Assembly: GCA_016713625.1 (NCBI GenBank)
Contig: JADJOT010000011.1
Coordinates: 512,428 to 576,427, forward strand
Direction of reading: 5' to 3'
DNA: 64,000 nucleotides
DNA from: Candidatus Accumulibacter affinis
Lineage (GTDB): Bacteria; Pseudomonadota; Gammaproteobacteria; Burkholderiales; Rhodocyclaceae
Part shown: piece after piece, positions 25,973-34,317 of the stretch
Layout: the number at the start of each line of letters is the position of its first letter
Numbering within the stretch: position 1 is the first letter of the stretch
Position numbers and translations under genes: made by a program
Notes under the pieces: generated by a model
What the model was told of the DNA's origin: nothing
Database searches by the model: none
The model's input: only the letters and a program-made list of their open reading frames with translations

Positions 25973-26131
25973 ATGGATCTTCAACTGCTCGCCACCCTGG
26001 GTTGGCAGGAGCTGCCGATGCTGATCTTCCTGCTGCTCCTGGCGCTGGTCTTCTTCCTGGTGATTCGCCAGAACCAGAAGGACTTTCTTGAAATTGTTGC
26101 CTGGGTAAACGAAGAGAAGCCCGGCTCCTGA
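25973..26131 (+). CDS. Small single-span membrane protein, 52 residues
   Basis: An ATG at 25973 preceded by GGAG with 6-base spacing opens a 52-codon frame. The peptide has a hydrophobic helix from about residue 15 to 31 (PMLIFLLLLALVFFLVI) and then a basic to acidic tail (RQNQKDFLEIVAWVNEEKPGS). It ends 20 bases before the convergent SixA-NUDIX gene. The good ribosome-binding site and clean topology support a real gene. No family is recognised; such peptides often act as small regulators of membrane complexes. Confidence 0.6.
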   Translation: MDLQLLATLGWQELPMLIFLLLLALVFFLVIRQNQKDFLEIVAWVNEEKPGS

Positions 26132-26151
26132 CCGCCGGGCGAGCGGCATCT

Positions 26152-27123
26152 TCAGCGCTTGCCGAGCCTTTTTTTCAGTTTGTCGATCAACTTGCGCAGG
26201 GCTCGCTCGTCAACCATTCGCCTGGCGTCCCTGGTGTCAAACCAGCGGCGTTCGCGATGACTCTCCTCCCACTCGTCTTCGGGAATGCTTTCGCTGACCT
26301 CCATCGGGAACACCACGACATTGCAAACACCGCCCCACTTCTTGTAGTCGTAGTCACCGATGGGTTCGTCGTCGACGTGGCCGCGCACGCCCGCTTCCTC
26401 GAGGGCCTCCTTTTCAGCCGAATCGCGCAAGGAGAGTTCGAGTTCCTTGACGCCCTTGGGAATCACCCAGCGCGTACCCTTGCGCGAGGCGATGACCATG
26501 ATTTCGAGCTTGCCGTCAACGTAACGATAAGGAAGCACGCCCGACTGGGTGAAAAAGTACTCGGGAACCGGGCCGCGTTCTTCCTCGTCCTCGGGATCGA
26601 CCAGCAGATCGTCGGGTAGCTGCCCGGGGCGAGTCACCGCGATCAACCTGGCGCAGCCCTCCTTGAGGCTGCCCCAGTCGCCGACCACCTCCAGTTGTGC
26701 AAGCGCCGAAGTCGGCAGCAGCTTGCCATCTGCGGGCACTTCCAGCTGGCCCTCGGTCAGATAGTCGACCAACTCTTCCAGCCCCGGATTGTGTCCGACC
26801 AGCAGCACCCTCTGGGCATTCTTCGGGCAGGCGGTCAGCGCCACCAACAGGTCTTCAAGTGAAGCGGCATACATCCGCTCGTCCCAACTCACCGTCTTCA
26901 GGGGTAAGCCCATGGTCTTGCACGCCGCCTCGGTGGTGGCGCGCGCGCGCGCCGCGGTGGAACTCAGCACGGCATCCGGGACCAGCTTCTGGCGCCTGAT
27001 CCAGGCGCCCATCTTGAGGCTGCCGAGGCGGCCACGCTCGACCAGCGGGCGGTGAAAGTCTTCCTGACCGGTGTCCCAGTCCGACTTCCCGTGCCGCAAA
27101 ATCAACAGTGTCTTGGCCTTCAT
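26152..27123 (-). CDS. SixA-type histidine phosphatase fused to a NUDIX hydrolase
   Basis: This 323-residue protein has an N-terminal phosphoglycerate-mutase-like domain (LILRHGKSDWD, catalytic His 11; second half 'LLVGHNPGLEELV') and a C-terminal NUDIX domain ('GTRWVIPKGVKELE...AEKEALEEAGV', then 'KKWGGVCNVVVFPMEV'). In the NUDIX box the catalytic EE pair and Gly are kept, but the usual Arg is Lys and one upstream Glu is Leu. Mycobacterial MutT1 has the same two domains in the opposite order. A stepwise nucleotide or diphosphoinositol-like phosphohydrolase is plausible. The ATG at 27123 follows AAGGAG; longer frames upstream are not supported. Confidence 0.85.
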   Translation of the reverse strand: MKAKTLLILRHGKSDWDTGQEDFHRPLVERGRLGSLKMGAWIRRQKLVPDAVLSSTAARARATTEAACKTMGLPLKTVSWDERMYAASLEDLLVALTACPKNAQRVLLVGHNPGLEELVDYLTEGQLEVPADGKLLPTSALAQLEVVGDWGSLKEGCARLIAVTRPGQLPDDLLVDPEDEEERGPVPEYFFTQSGVLPYRYVDGKLEIMVIASRKGTRWVIPKGVKELELSLRDSAEKEALEEAGVRGHVDDEPIGDYDYKKWGGVCNVVVFPMEVSESIPEDEWEESHRERRWFDTRDARRMVDERALRKLIDKLKKRLGKR

Positions 27124-27245
27124 GGTAAAACTCCTTCTCCCCGCTAGGGTGGTAAAAAAGGGCGACGCCGGTCTCCCGGCAGCCAGTCGCTCCTTACGGC
27201 AGAGGCGGTATGATAAACGATCGATGGCTTGGCGCGCGCTGCCGC

Positions 27246-29795
27246 TCAGGCGCTGCCACCCCGCAAGGCCTCGAGAGGCGCGCTCTGCAACAGCCTGGTG
27301 GCAGCAAACCACCCCGCCGCGGTAACCAGCATCGCCCCACTGGCGATCGCCGCCGGCAGCAGCCAGAGATCGACCACCACCGCGAAGCGGAAAACCTGGC
27401 GCGCCAGAAACTGACCAACCGCGATTGCCCCGAGCGCGGCGATCAGTCCCGACAGCCCGCCAATCGCCGCGAATTCGGCCAGCAAGGCGCGCCGCAGCTG
27501 CTCCCGACGCGCGCCCAGAGCGCGCATCACCGCCAGCTCGTAGCGACGTTCCTCGGCCGCCGAAGCCAGCGCGGCGTAGAGAACGATGACCCCGGCAGCG
27601 AGCGTGAACAGAAAAACGAACTGCACCGCCCGCGCCACCTGATCCATGATCGACTGCAGCTGGCGCAGGATCGCTGCCACGTCGATGACCGTGAGGTTGG
27701 GAAACTCGCCAACCAGGCGATTGACGAACTCCGCCTTCTCCGGCGGCAGGTAAAAACTGGTGATCCAGCTCGCCGGATAGCCTTGCAGAACCGCTGGCGG
27801 GGTGAGCACGAAGAAGTTCGCGCGCATGGTGTCCCAGTTGACCTTGCGCAGGCCGACGACGGTCATGGCGATTTTCTCGCCGGCGACGGCAAACTCCATC
27901 CGGTCGCCGACAGCCAGGCCGAGCGTCCTGGCCAGACCATCCTCGACCGAGGCGGCCGCGTCCCCTCCCTTGCCCGCGAGGTCGGCGGCCGAAAACCAGC
28001 GCCCGCTGCCCAACCGGTTGCCTTCGGGCAGATCGGCACGCATCGAGAGATTGAACTCACGATCGATCAGGCGCTGCGCGCGATCGTCGGTGTAGCTCGC
28101 CGCACTGACTTCGACGCCGTTGATCTTGGTCAGACGTCCGCGTACCATCGGTGCCAGTTCGGGCGTCAAGCCCTGGGCCGACAGCACAGCGCGTACCGGC
28201 TCGACCTGTTCGGGCTGGATATTGACGACAAAACGGTTCGGAGCGTCCGCGGGAACTGCGCTCCGCCAGGCGTCGAGCAGATCACCGCGAATCACGGTCA
28301 GCAGCAACAGCGCCATGAAACCAAGTGACAGGGCGACGATCTGCACGACGCTCGCGCTGGCGCGCCGCTCAAGGCTGGCCAGCCCGTAGCGCCAGCCGAT
28401 TCCGGCGCCGCCACCGCCCGCTGCTCGCCCGCTGCCACGCAGCGCCGCCGCCAGACGGATGGCGACCCGCGCCAGCGCCGCAAAGAGCAGCAGGGCGATG
28501 CTGAAACCGGCGACCACGTAGGCGCCGAGCTCAATCTCGCCGGCGACCCAGAACATCAGCCCGGCGAGTGCCAGAAAACCCAGCAGATAGCCACCTAGCA
28601 GACCGCTACGAGGAGTTCCCAGCTCACGCCGGAGGACGCGCAGGGTAGACACCTTCTTGAGTTGCAACAAGGGCGGCACGGCAAAACCGAAGAGTAGCAG
28701 CAGGCCAACCGCCACTCCCTGCACCGCCGGCAACAGGCCCGGTGGCGGCAGCGGCGTCGCCAGCAACTGTGCCAGCCAGGCGTGCAGGGCAAAATGTGCC
28801 ACATAGCCAAGCGCGCAGCCGACGCCTGCAGCGAGCACGCCGAGGACGGCAAACTGGCCCACATAGAGGCGCAGCAGCAAAGCTTGCGTCGCGCCAAGGC
28901 AGCGCATTACCGCGCAGGGATCAAGATGACGCTGCCCATAGCGCCGCGCCGCAAGAGCCACCGCCACCGCCGCCAGCACTACCGTCAGCAGCGCCGACAG
29001 GCCGAGGAACTTCTGCGCCCGGTCGAGCGCGCTGCGAATCTCCGGCCGACCGTTCTGCGGGTCCTCGATTCGTTGCCCCCGCCCCAATCGGGGCTCGATC
29101 TCACGCTGAAAGCGCTTCACCAGCGGCAGATCGCCGGCCAGCAGCAGCCGGTAGGAAACCCGGCTACCGACCTGGAGGAGCGCGGTTCCCGGCAGATCTT
29201 CGAGACTCATCAACAGCCGCGGTGCCACGCTGAAGAAATTGATCCCCCGGTCCGGTTCCTGGGTCAACACCGCAGCGACCCGCAGCGAGCGCTGCCCAAC
29301 CGCGATCCGGTCACCGACGCGCGCATCCAGCGCCGAGGCCAGACGCTCATCGATCCAGATCGTTCCGGGTTCGGGTACACCCCGCGCCGGCGCATCCGGA
29401 ACATTCAGCGCCGGGGCAATACGCAGCGAACCGCGCAGCGGATAAGCGGCGCCAACCGCCTTGATCTCCGCCAGCTGCGCGCGCAGCTCGGCACCCTCGC
29501 CGCCGGTCACCATACTCGGAAAGGTGCGCGTCTCCACCGCCTGCAGGCCGCGCGCACGCGCCTCATCGGCCAACTCTGCCGGCCACGGATGATCGGCCGT
29601 CAGCAGCAGATCGGCGCCGAGCAATTGATGCGACTCACGGTCAAGCGCCTGCCGCACGCGGTCGGCAAAAAACCCCACCGCGGTCAGCGCGGCAACCGCA
29701 ACCACCAGAGCCGCCGCGAGCAAGCGCAACTCCCCGCCACGCGCATCACGGCGCAACATCCGCCAGGAAAAGGACAACAATTGCATGGCTCGCAT
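27246..29795 (-). CDS. FtsX/MacB-type ABC transporter permease, YbbP family
   Basis: About 849 residues with two copies of the FtsX-like module: an N-terminal helix, a large periplasmic domain, three membrane segments, further central helices, a second periplasmic domain, and three C-terminal helices. It resembles E. coli YbbP, which pairs with the ATPase YbbA and lysophospholipase TesA. No ATPase gene is adjacent here. The start at 29795 (MRAMQLLSFSW) has GGAG 10 bases upstream; ATG 29786 and GTG 29819 are alternatives. Substrate is unknown; a role in lipid or lipoprotein handling at the envelope is inferred. Confidence 0.85.
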   Translation of the reverse strand: MRAMQLLSFSWRMLRRDARGGELRLLAAALVVAVAALTAVGFFADRVRQALDRESHQLLGADLLLTADHPWPAELADEARARGLQAVETRTFPSMVTGGEGAELRAQLAEIKAVGAAYPLRGSLRIAPALNVPDAPARGVPEPGTIWIDERLASALDARVGDRIAVGQRSLRVAAVLTQEPDRGINFFSVAPRLLMSLEDLPGTALLQVGSRVSYRLLLAGDLPLVKRFQREIEPRLGRGQRIEDPQNGRPEIRSALDRAQKFLGLSALLTVVLAAVAVALAARRYGQRHLDPCAVMRCLGATQALLLRLYVGQFAVLGVLAAGVGCALGYVAHFALHAWLAQLLATPLPPPGLLPAVQGVAVGLLLLFGFAVPPLLQLKKVSTLRVLRRELGTPRSGLLGGYLLGFLALAGLMFWVAGEIELGAYVVAGFSIALLLFAALARVAIRLAAALRGSGRAAGGGGAGIGWRYGLASLERRASASVVQIVALSLGFMALLLLTVIRGDLLDAWRSAVPADAPNRFVVNIQPEQVEPVRAVLSAQGLTPELAPMVRGRLTKINGVEVSAASYTDDRAQRLIDREFNLSMRADLPEGNRLGSGRWFSAADLAGKGGDAAASVEDGLARTLGLAVGDRMEFAVAGEKIAMTVVGLRKVNWDTMRANFFVLTPPAVLQGYPASWITSFYLPPEKAEFVNRLVGEFPNLTVIDVAAILRQLQSIMDQVARAVQFVFLFTLAAGVIVLYAALASAAEERRYELAVMRALGARREQLRRALLAEFAAIGGLSGLIAALGAIAVGQFLARQVFRFAVVVDLWLLPAAIASGAMLVTAAGWFAATRLLQSAPLEALRGGSA

Positions 29796-30193
29796 CAAGC
29801 GCCTGCTCCGGGATACCACCTCTCACCGCTGCGATCATAGGCGATAGGTGCTGAAAAAACAAACGCCAGCCTCCGCCTCCCAGGGTGTTCGAGGTTGAAC
29901 CCGGAGGCCACTGCGCTTAGAATGAGCCTCGAGCCCGGAGTGGGTGTCGTTTAGTGGTAGCGCGGTAGCGTCCCACGCTGATTACGACGGTTGGACTCCC
30001 TTCATCGACTCCACTTTTTGTTCCCTGATTCCGATGGTGTGAGACCGGAACGGCGGGTTCAGCTCTGCAGTGCAAGACTCGTCTGCAATCTCGTGAGTGA
30101 GTATTTCCTGTCTTCATTCGGGAACTTCAGCATGCCCACTACCCGTAATGCACCCAATCAGTATCGCGAGTTCACAATGAAGATATCCCTGTT
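29796..30193. other. Divergent intergenic region permease/ArsA-like genes
   Basis: No convincing gene is present. A tRNA-resembling stretch at about 29941-30013 does not fold as a tRNA (see rejected items). At its right end, an ATG at 30177 opens a six-codon frame whose TGA overlaps the TTG start of the ArsA-like gene (TTTTGACC), which could couple their translation. Confidence 0.5.
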
Positions 30194-31084
30194 TTGACCG
30201 CTGAACATCGCATTGTCTTCGTCACCGGCAAAGGTGGAGTCGGCAAGTCCTCGGTAGCGGCGGCCAGCGCGTTGCAGTTCGCCCGACGAGGCCAATCGGT
30301 GCTGCTGGTGGAGTTTGGCAAGCGGAGCTTCTTTGGCCCGTTTCTCGGTCTTGAGGTCGGAAATGACACGGTGCAATGGCGACCCCGCATCGGCGTTGCG
30401 TGCTGGGATGTTGAGGAAGCGTTGCGCGAGTACATCAGCCATTATCTGGTATTCAAGTCGGCAGCCACCAAGATACTCAGCAACACCGTGATGAAGGCTT
30501 TGGTGGGAGCGGCCCCCGGCCTGGGCGAAATCGCCATTCTGGGCAAACTGACAGCGCCCAGGTTACACGCCTGGTACAAGCGCGATGTCGACGTCGTGGT
30601 GGTCGATGCCTATGCCACGGGGCAGTTCATGACCTTGTTGCGCGCACCACGTGGTCTTGCGGGCACGGCCGCAGGCGGCCCGTTGCACCGTCAGACGGTG
30701 GCCATGACGAAATTGCTGTCCGATCCCAAGTTGTGTGAGTACCGCATGGTTACGCTGGCCGAGGAAATGCCGGTAGCCGAGGCCTGCGAAATGTTCGTCG
30801 ACATTCAGACCGAGACCGGCCTGCAGCCCCGCCTGTATTGCAACCGCATGCTCGATCTTCCGCCTCTTGCGAAGCCGCAATCGTTTGCCAGTGCGGGCCC
30901 CTTTCTTGAACAAATGCAGAGTCTCGCCACGCGCCAGAAATTGAGCCTCAAGCGCCTGAGCCAAACCGGCGCCAAGGCCGTGCACACACTACCCATGGTG
31001 CCCATGCTGAACGTTGTCACGCTACTCGAACGTTTGGCCGACGCGCTTGAACTGGCTGAGGTCGCGCAGGATGCCGCACCATGA
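30194..31084 (+). CDS. ArsA-like (GET3 superfamily) ATPase, first of a pair
   Basis: This 296-residue P-loop ATPase has the deviant Walker A 'TGKGGVGKSS' (residues 10-19) typical of the ArsA/GET3/MinD superfamily. The A-loop 'VVVVDAYATGQFMTLL' replaces the canonical 'DTAPTGH'. The first acidic loop reads 'LLVEFGKRSF' where ArsA has 'VDTDPAHS', so this subunit may not bind or hydrolyse ATP normally. It appears to start at TTG 30194. The downstream ATPase overlaps by 4 bases (ATGA), suggesting a heterodimer. No arsenic genes are near, so arsenite transport is unlikely. Confidence 0.78.
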   Translation: MTAEHRIVFVTGKGGVGKSSVAAASALQFARRGQSVLLVEFGKRSFFGPFLGLEVGNDTVQWRPRIGVACWDVEEALREYISHYLVFKSAATKILSNTVMKALVGAAPGLGEIAILGKLTAPRLHAWYKRDVDVVVVDAYATGQFMTLLRAPRGLAGTAAGGPLHRQTVAMTKLLSDPKLCEYRMVTLAEEMPVAEACEMFVDIQTETGLQPRLYCNRMLDLPPLAKPQSFASAGPFLEQMQSLATRQKLSLKRLSQTGAKAVHTLPMVPMLNVVTLLERLADALELAEVAQDAAP

Positions 31085-32142
31085 GACAACTGATCGAAAA
31101 CCATCGAGTCATCGTTTGTACCGGCAGCGGTGGCGTGGGCAAAACCACGCTATCGGCAGCGCTGGGAGTCTTGGCTGCACGAATGGGCAAGCACGTGCTG
31201 GTGCTCACCATCGACCCGGCGCGACGACTTGCCACAACCCTGGGAATCGATCAAGGCGCCGATGAAGTGTGGGTTCCGGGCCAGGGCTATGCCGGTAGTC
31301 TGCATGCGGGCATGATCGACCAGGCCCGCATCTTTGCCGCCTACATCCGGCGTAACGCCACTGACCAGGCCACTATCGATGGCCTGTTCAACAATGCGCT
31401 GTATCAGCAGTTGTCCACCACCCTGTCAGGTTCCCAGGAGTTCACCTCGCTGTCCAAGCTGGTCGATACGGCCAGTAGCGGCCACTATGACCTGGTGATT
31501 CTTGACACGCCGCCGGTCGCCCACGCAGTGGATTTCCTGCATGCACCGGAAAAGCTGAACGCTGTCTTTAATACCGCCATCATCAGCATGTTCATGGGTC
31601 GCACGCGGGGGTTCAAGTTTGCCTCAGCCGCCTGGAAAATGGGCGTCAAAATGCTGTTGGGCACGCTAAGCTTTCTCACCGGATCGGAATTCGTGGCGAC
31701 GTTCAACGGGTTTTTTTCGGCCATCGACGCCATTGCGCCCGACATTCGTGAAACCAGCCTCAAGGCGCATCGCTTGTTGCTCGATCCCAGCACAGCCTTC
31801 GTCTTGATAACCAGCTTTGATCAAGCCAAGATCATCGAGGGCGAGGCCTTTCACGACGAGCTTGGCGCCGCCGGCTACCACCTCAGAAAAGTCATCGTGA
31901 ACCGCGCCTGGCCGACATGGGCGGTGCCGGAGTCTCCTCAAGTGCATGCCACACAGACCGAACTTCGTCAGCAGGGGCTCACTGCGCTGGCCGACTTACA
32001 CCAGAATCTTTGCCGTTACTACGCCGATCGTTCCCAGGCCCACACGCGCTTCGAGAACATTCTCAAACTGACCGAATTCGACACCGAGGTGGTTGGCCTG
32101 CACGCGCTGGAGCAACTCGCCGATCGACTGGCGCAGGTGTGA
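31081..32142 (+). CDS. ArsA-like (GET3 superfamily) ATPase, second of a pair
   Basis: This 353-residue ATPase has the complete deviant Walker A 'TGSGGVGKTT', a switch I-like 'LTIDPARRLATTLG' and switch II 'LVILDTPPVAHAVDFL'. It therefore looks like the catalytic partner of the preceding gene, to which it is coupled by a 4-base overlap. A long hydrophobic middle region ('IISMFMGRTRGFKFASAAWKMGVKML') could bind a hydrophobic client such as a membrane segment, as in GET3. Cellular role is unknown; tail-anchored or membrane protein handling is inferred from the fold only. Confidence 0.8.
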   Translation: MRQLIENHRVIVCTGSGGVGKTTLSAALGVLAARMGKHVLVLTIDPARRLATTLGIDQGADEVWVPGQGYAGSLHAGMIDQARIFAAYIRRNATDQATIDGLFNNALYQQLSTTLSGSQEFTSLSKLVDTASSGHYDLVILDTPPVAHAVDFLHAPEKLNAVFNTAIISMFMGRTRGFKFASAAWKMGVKMLLGTLSFLTGSEFVATFNGFFSAIDAIAPDIRETSLKAHRLLLDPSTAFVLITSFDQAKIIEGEAFHDELGAAGYHLRKVIVNRAWPTWAVPESPQVHATQTELRQQGLTALADLHQNLCRYYADRSQAHTRFENILKLTEFDTEVVGLHALEQLADRLAQV

Positions 32143-32500
32143 CAGCAAGTGCCTTGCGAAGGGGTCACCATAGTCTTCGTCGCTGACGATCCTGGTGGGC
32201 AGCCGGTGGCGCATGATGGCCACCAAGTCGCGGCAGGAGAGCAGTTCAGCCGTCTCGCGATGGGCCATGCGCTCCTTGGCGAGGAACATGGTCGCGATCG
32301 GGAACGGTCGGCAGCAGATCGTCAAGGTAGATCGCCTGAGCCGAACGCACCCCGGCGAAGAAAAGTTCCCCCTGGCCATCCCGTTCGCGCAACAGCCAAG
32401 GCAAATGCCCGTAAAGCTTGCCCTTGCTCGTGCGGCGCGGTGTTTGCGTGCATGATCTTACTGCCGCGTGACGCCCCGGCACAATGCAGGTTAGCATTAC
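32143..32500 (-). pseudogene. Decayed coding sequence, identity uncertain
   Basis: The minus strand shows two protein-like segments in different frames. One (about 32430-32290) reads 'KGKLYGHLPWLLRERDG' and 'FFAGVRSAQAIYLDDLLPT'; the next (about 32300-32150) reads 'FLAKERMAHRETAELLSCRD'. They look like one protein broken by a frameshift. There is no start or stop at natural positions. It might be a remnant of a mobile-element or accessory gene; I cannot name the family. Confidence 0.4.
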
Positions 32501-32554
32501 GCCTATTCACCGCCCCGCGACAGGCGACCACCAGGAACCGGAAAAAGGACCCGC

Positions 32555-34081
32555 ATGACTTCCCTCCCCCGCCATAACGGCATTCTCCTTCACCCCACCT
32601 CGCTGCCCGGCCCGCATGGCTCGGGCGACCTCGGCCCGGCGGCCTATCACTTCGTCGACTGGCTGGTGGGCGCCGGCCAGTCGCTCTGGCAGGTGCTGCC
32701 GCTCGGTAGCGTCGGACCCGGCAACTCGCCATACATCAGCCCGTCGGCGTTTGCCGGCAACGAGCTGCTGATTGACCTGCAGCAACTGCGCGAGACCGGC
32801 TGGCTGCGCGCTGCCGATCTGGCATCGGTCCCCGCTTTCCCCGAGGGCCGGGTCAATTACGCAGAGGTGCAGCGCTTCCGCATCGCCCACCTGCGACACG
32901 CCGCCGAACGATTTTTTGGCGGCAAGAAGGCCGCGCAGCGACCGGCATTTGAAGCCTTCTGCGCCGATGCGCGCGCCTGGCTTGACGACTACGCGCTGTT
33001 CATGGCGCTGGATATCGCGCACGGCGGCGATGACCGGATGTGGCAGGACTGGCCGGCGCCGCTGGCACACCGGCAGCCCGCTGCGCTGCGCGCGGCACAA
33101 GATACGCACGCCACCGAGATCAATTTCTGGAAGTTCTGCCAGTGGCGCTTTCACGAGCAATGGGCGGCGCTCAAGCGCTACGCGAATTCGCGCCACATCG
33201 AGATCGTCGGCGACCTGCCGATCTTCGTCGCCGCGCACAGCGCCGATGTGTGGGCGAATCCCGAACTTTTTGATCTCGATGAACAGGGACATCCCCGGGT
33301 AGTCGCCGGCGTGCCGCCGGATTACTTCAGCGCCACCGGGCAGCGCTGGGGCAACCCGCTCTATCGCTGGTCAGCGCATGCGGCGCAGGGCTACCGCTGG
33401 TGGGTCGAGCGGATGCGGCAAACCATGAAGCTCTGCGACGTCGTTCGCATCGATCATTTCCGTGGCTTCGAGTCCTTCTGGGAAATTCCCGCCGCCGCCG
33501 CAACGGCCATCGACGGGGTATGGCGACCGGGGCCCGGTGAAGCCGTCTTCGCCGCCATGCGCCGCGAGCTGAGCGACGCACACGGCCGGCTGCGGATCAT
33601 CGCCGAAGACCTCGGCATCATCACCCCCGAAGTCAACGCCTTGCGCCAGGCGATCGGCCTGCCGGGCATGCGCATCCTGCAGTTCGCCTTCGATGGCGAT
33701 GCCAAAAACCCGTATCTGCCGCACAATTACGACGCCAATACGGTGGTCTATACGGGCACCCACGACAACGACACCACGCGCGGCTGGTGGGAGGCACTCG
33801 GCCATCCGGAGCAGGATCATGTGCGTGCCTACCTGGGCGTCGGCGACGAAACCGGTGAAGAAATGCACTGGCACCTGATCCGCCTGGCCTGCTCCTCGGT
33901 CGCCGCGCTGTGCGTCGTCCCGATGCAGGACGTGCTCGGCCTCGACTCGACCCACCGCATGAACGAACCCGGCGTTAGCGAGGGATCCTGGGAATGGCGA
34001 TTTACCTGGAAGCAGGTCGCCGCCGAGCACGCCCGGCGACTTGCAGAATTGATGCGGCTGTATGGACGGCGCCGCGGTTGA
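32555..34081 (+). CDS. malQ: 4-alpha-glucanotransferase (amylomaltase)
   Basis: This 508-residue GH77 enzyme transfers maltooligosaccharide units between alpha-1,4-glucans and helps turn over glycogen in the cytosol. It has the N-terminal 'GILLHPTSLPGPHGSGDLG', the nucleophile block 'VVRIDHFRGFESFWEIP' (Asp), the acid/base 'IIAEDLGIITPEV' (Glu) and 'GTHDNDTTRGWW'. The length matches the compact bacterial form. No other glycogen genes are next to it. Confidence 0.95.
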   Translation: MTSLPRHNGILLHPTSLPGPHGSGDLGPAAYHFVDWLVGAGQSLWQVLPLGSVGPGNSPYISPSAFAGNELLIDLQQLRETGWLRAADLASVPAFPEGRVNYAEVQRFRIAHLRHAAERFFGGKKAAQRPAFEAFCADARAWLDDYALFMALDIAHGGDDRMWQDWPAPLAHRQPAALRAAQDTHATEINFWKFCQWRFHEQWAALKRYANSRHIEIVGDLPIFVAAHSADVWANPELFDLDEQGHPRVVAGVPPDYFSATGQRWGNPLYRWSAHAAQGYRWWVERMRQTMKLCDVVRIDHFRGFESFWEIPAAAATAIDGVWRPGPGEAVFAAMRRELSDAHGRLRIIAEDLGIITPEVNALRQAIGLPGMRILQFAFDGDAKNPYLPHNYDANTVVYTGTHDNDTTRGWWEALGHPEQDHVRAYLGVGDETGEEMHWHLIRLACSSVAALCVVPMQDVLGLDSTHRMNEPGVSEGSWEWRFTWKQVAAEHARRLAELMRLYGRRRG

Positions 34082-34317
34082 TTGCCAGGCCGACGGACCG
34101 TCACTTCAGGCGGGCGCGCTGTGCGGGTGACCGCGTCGTTCCGGGGTCAAGCCAAGCGCATACACGCCCGGACGGGGTTTTTGAGGAGTTGCGAGTGGTG
34201 AGTTCCTGCACGGCAAGTGAACGGTGGTATCGACGCGCTGGCGCAAGTGCGCCGATCAGCACCAGCTGGCCAGTGTGGACGAGGGAACAGAGATGACGTC
34301 TCTCAAGGGCTGCCCAG

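Noticed and set aside
29941..30013. A tRNA-like stretch with 'GTGGTAGCGC', 'GGTTGGACTCCC' and 'GACTCCA'
   Set aside because: The D-arm, T-arm and acceptor stems do not pair: the sequence opposite CCCTT is not complementary, and the T-loop is not TTCRA. At best it is a decayed tRNA fragment.
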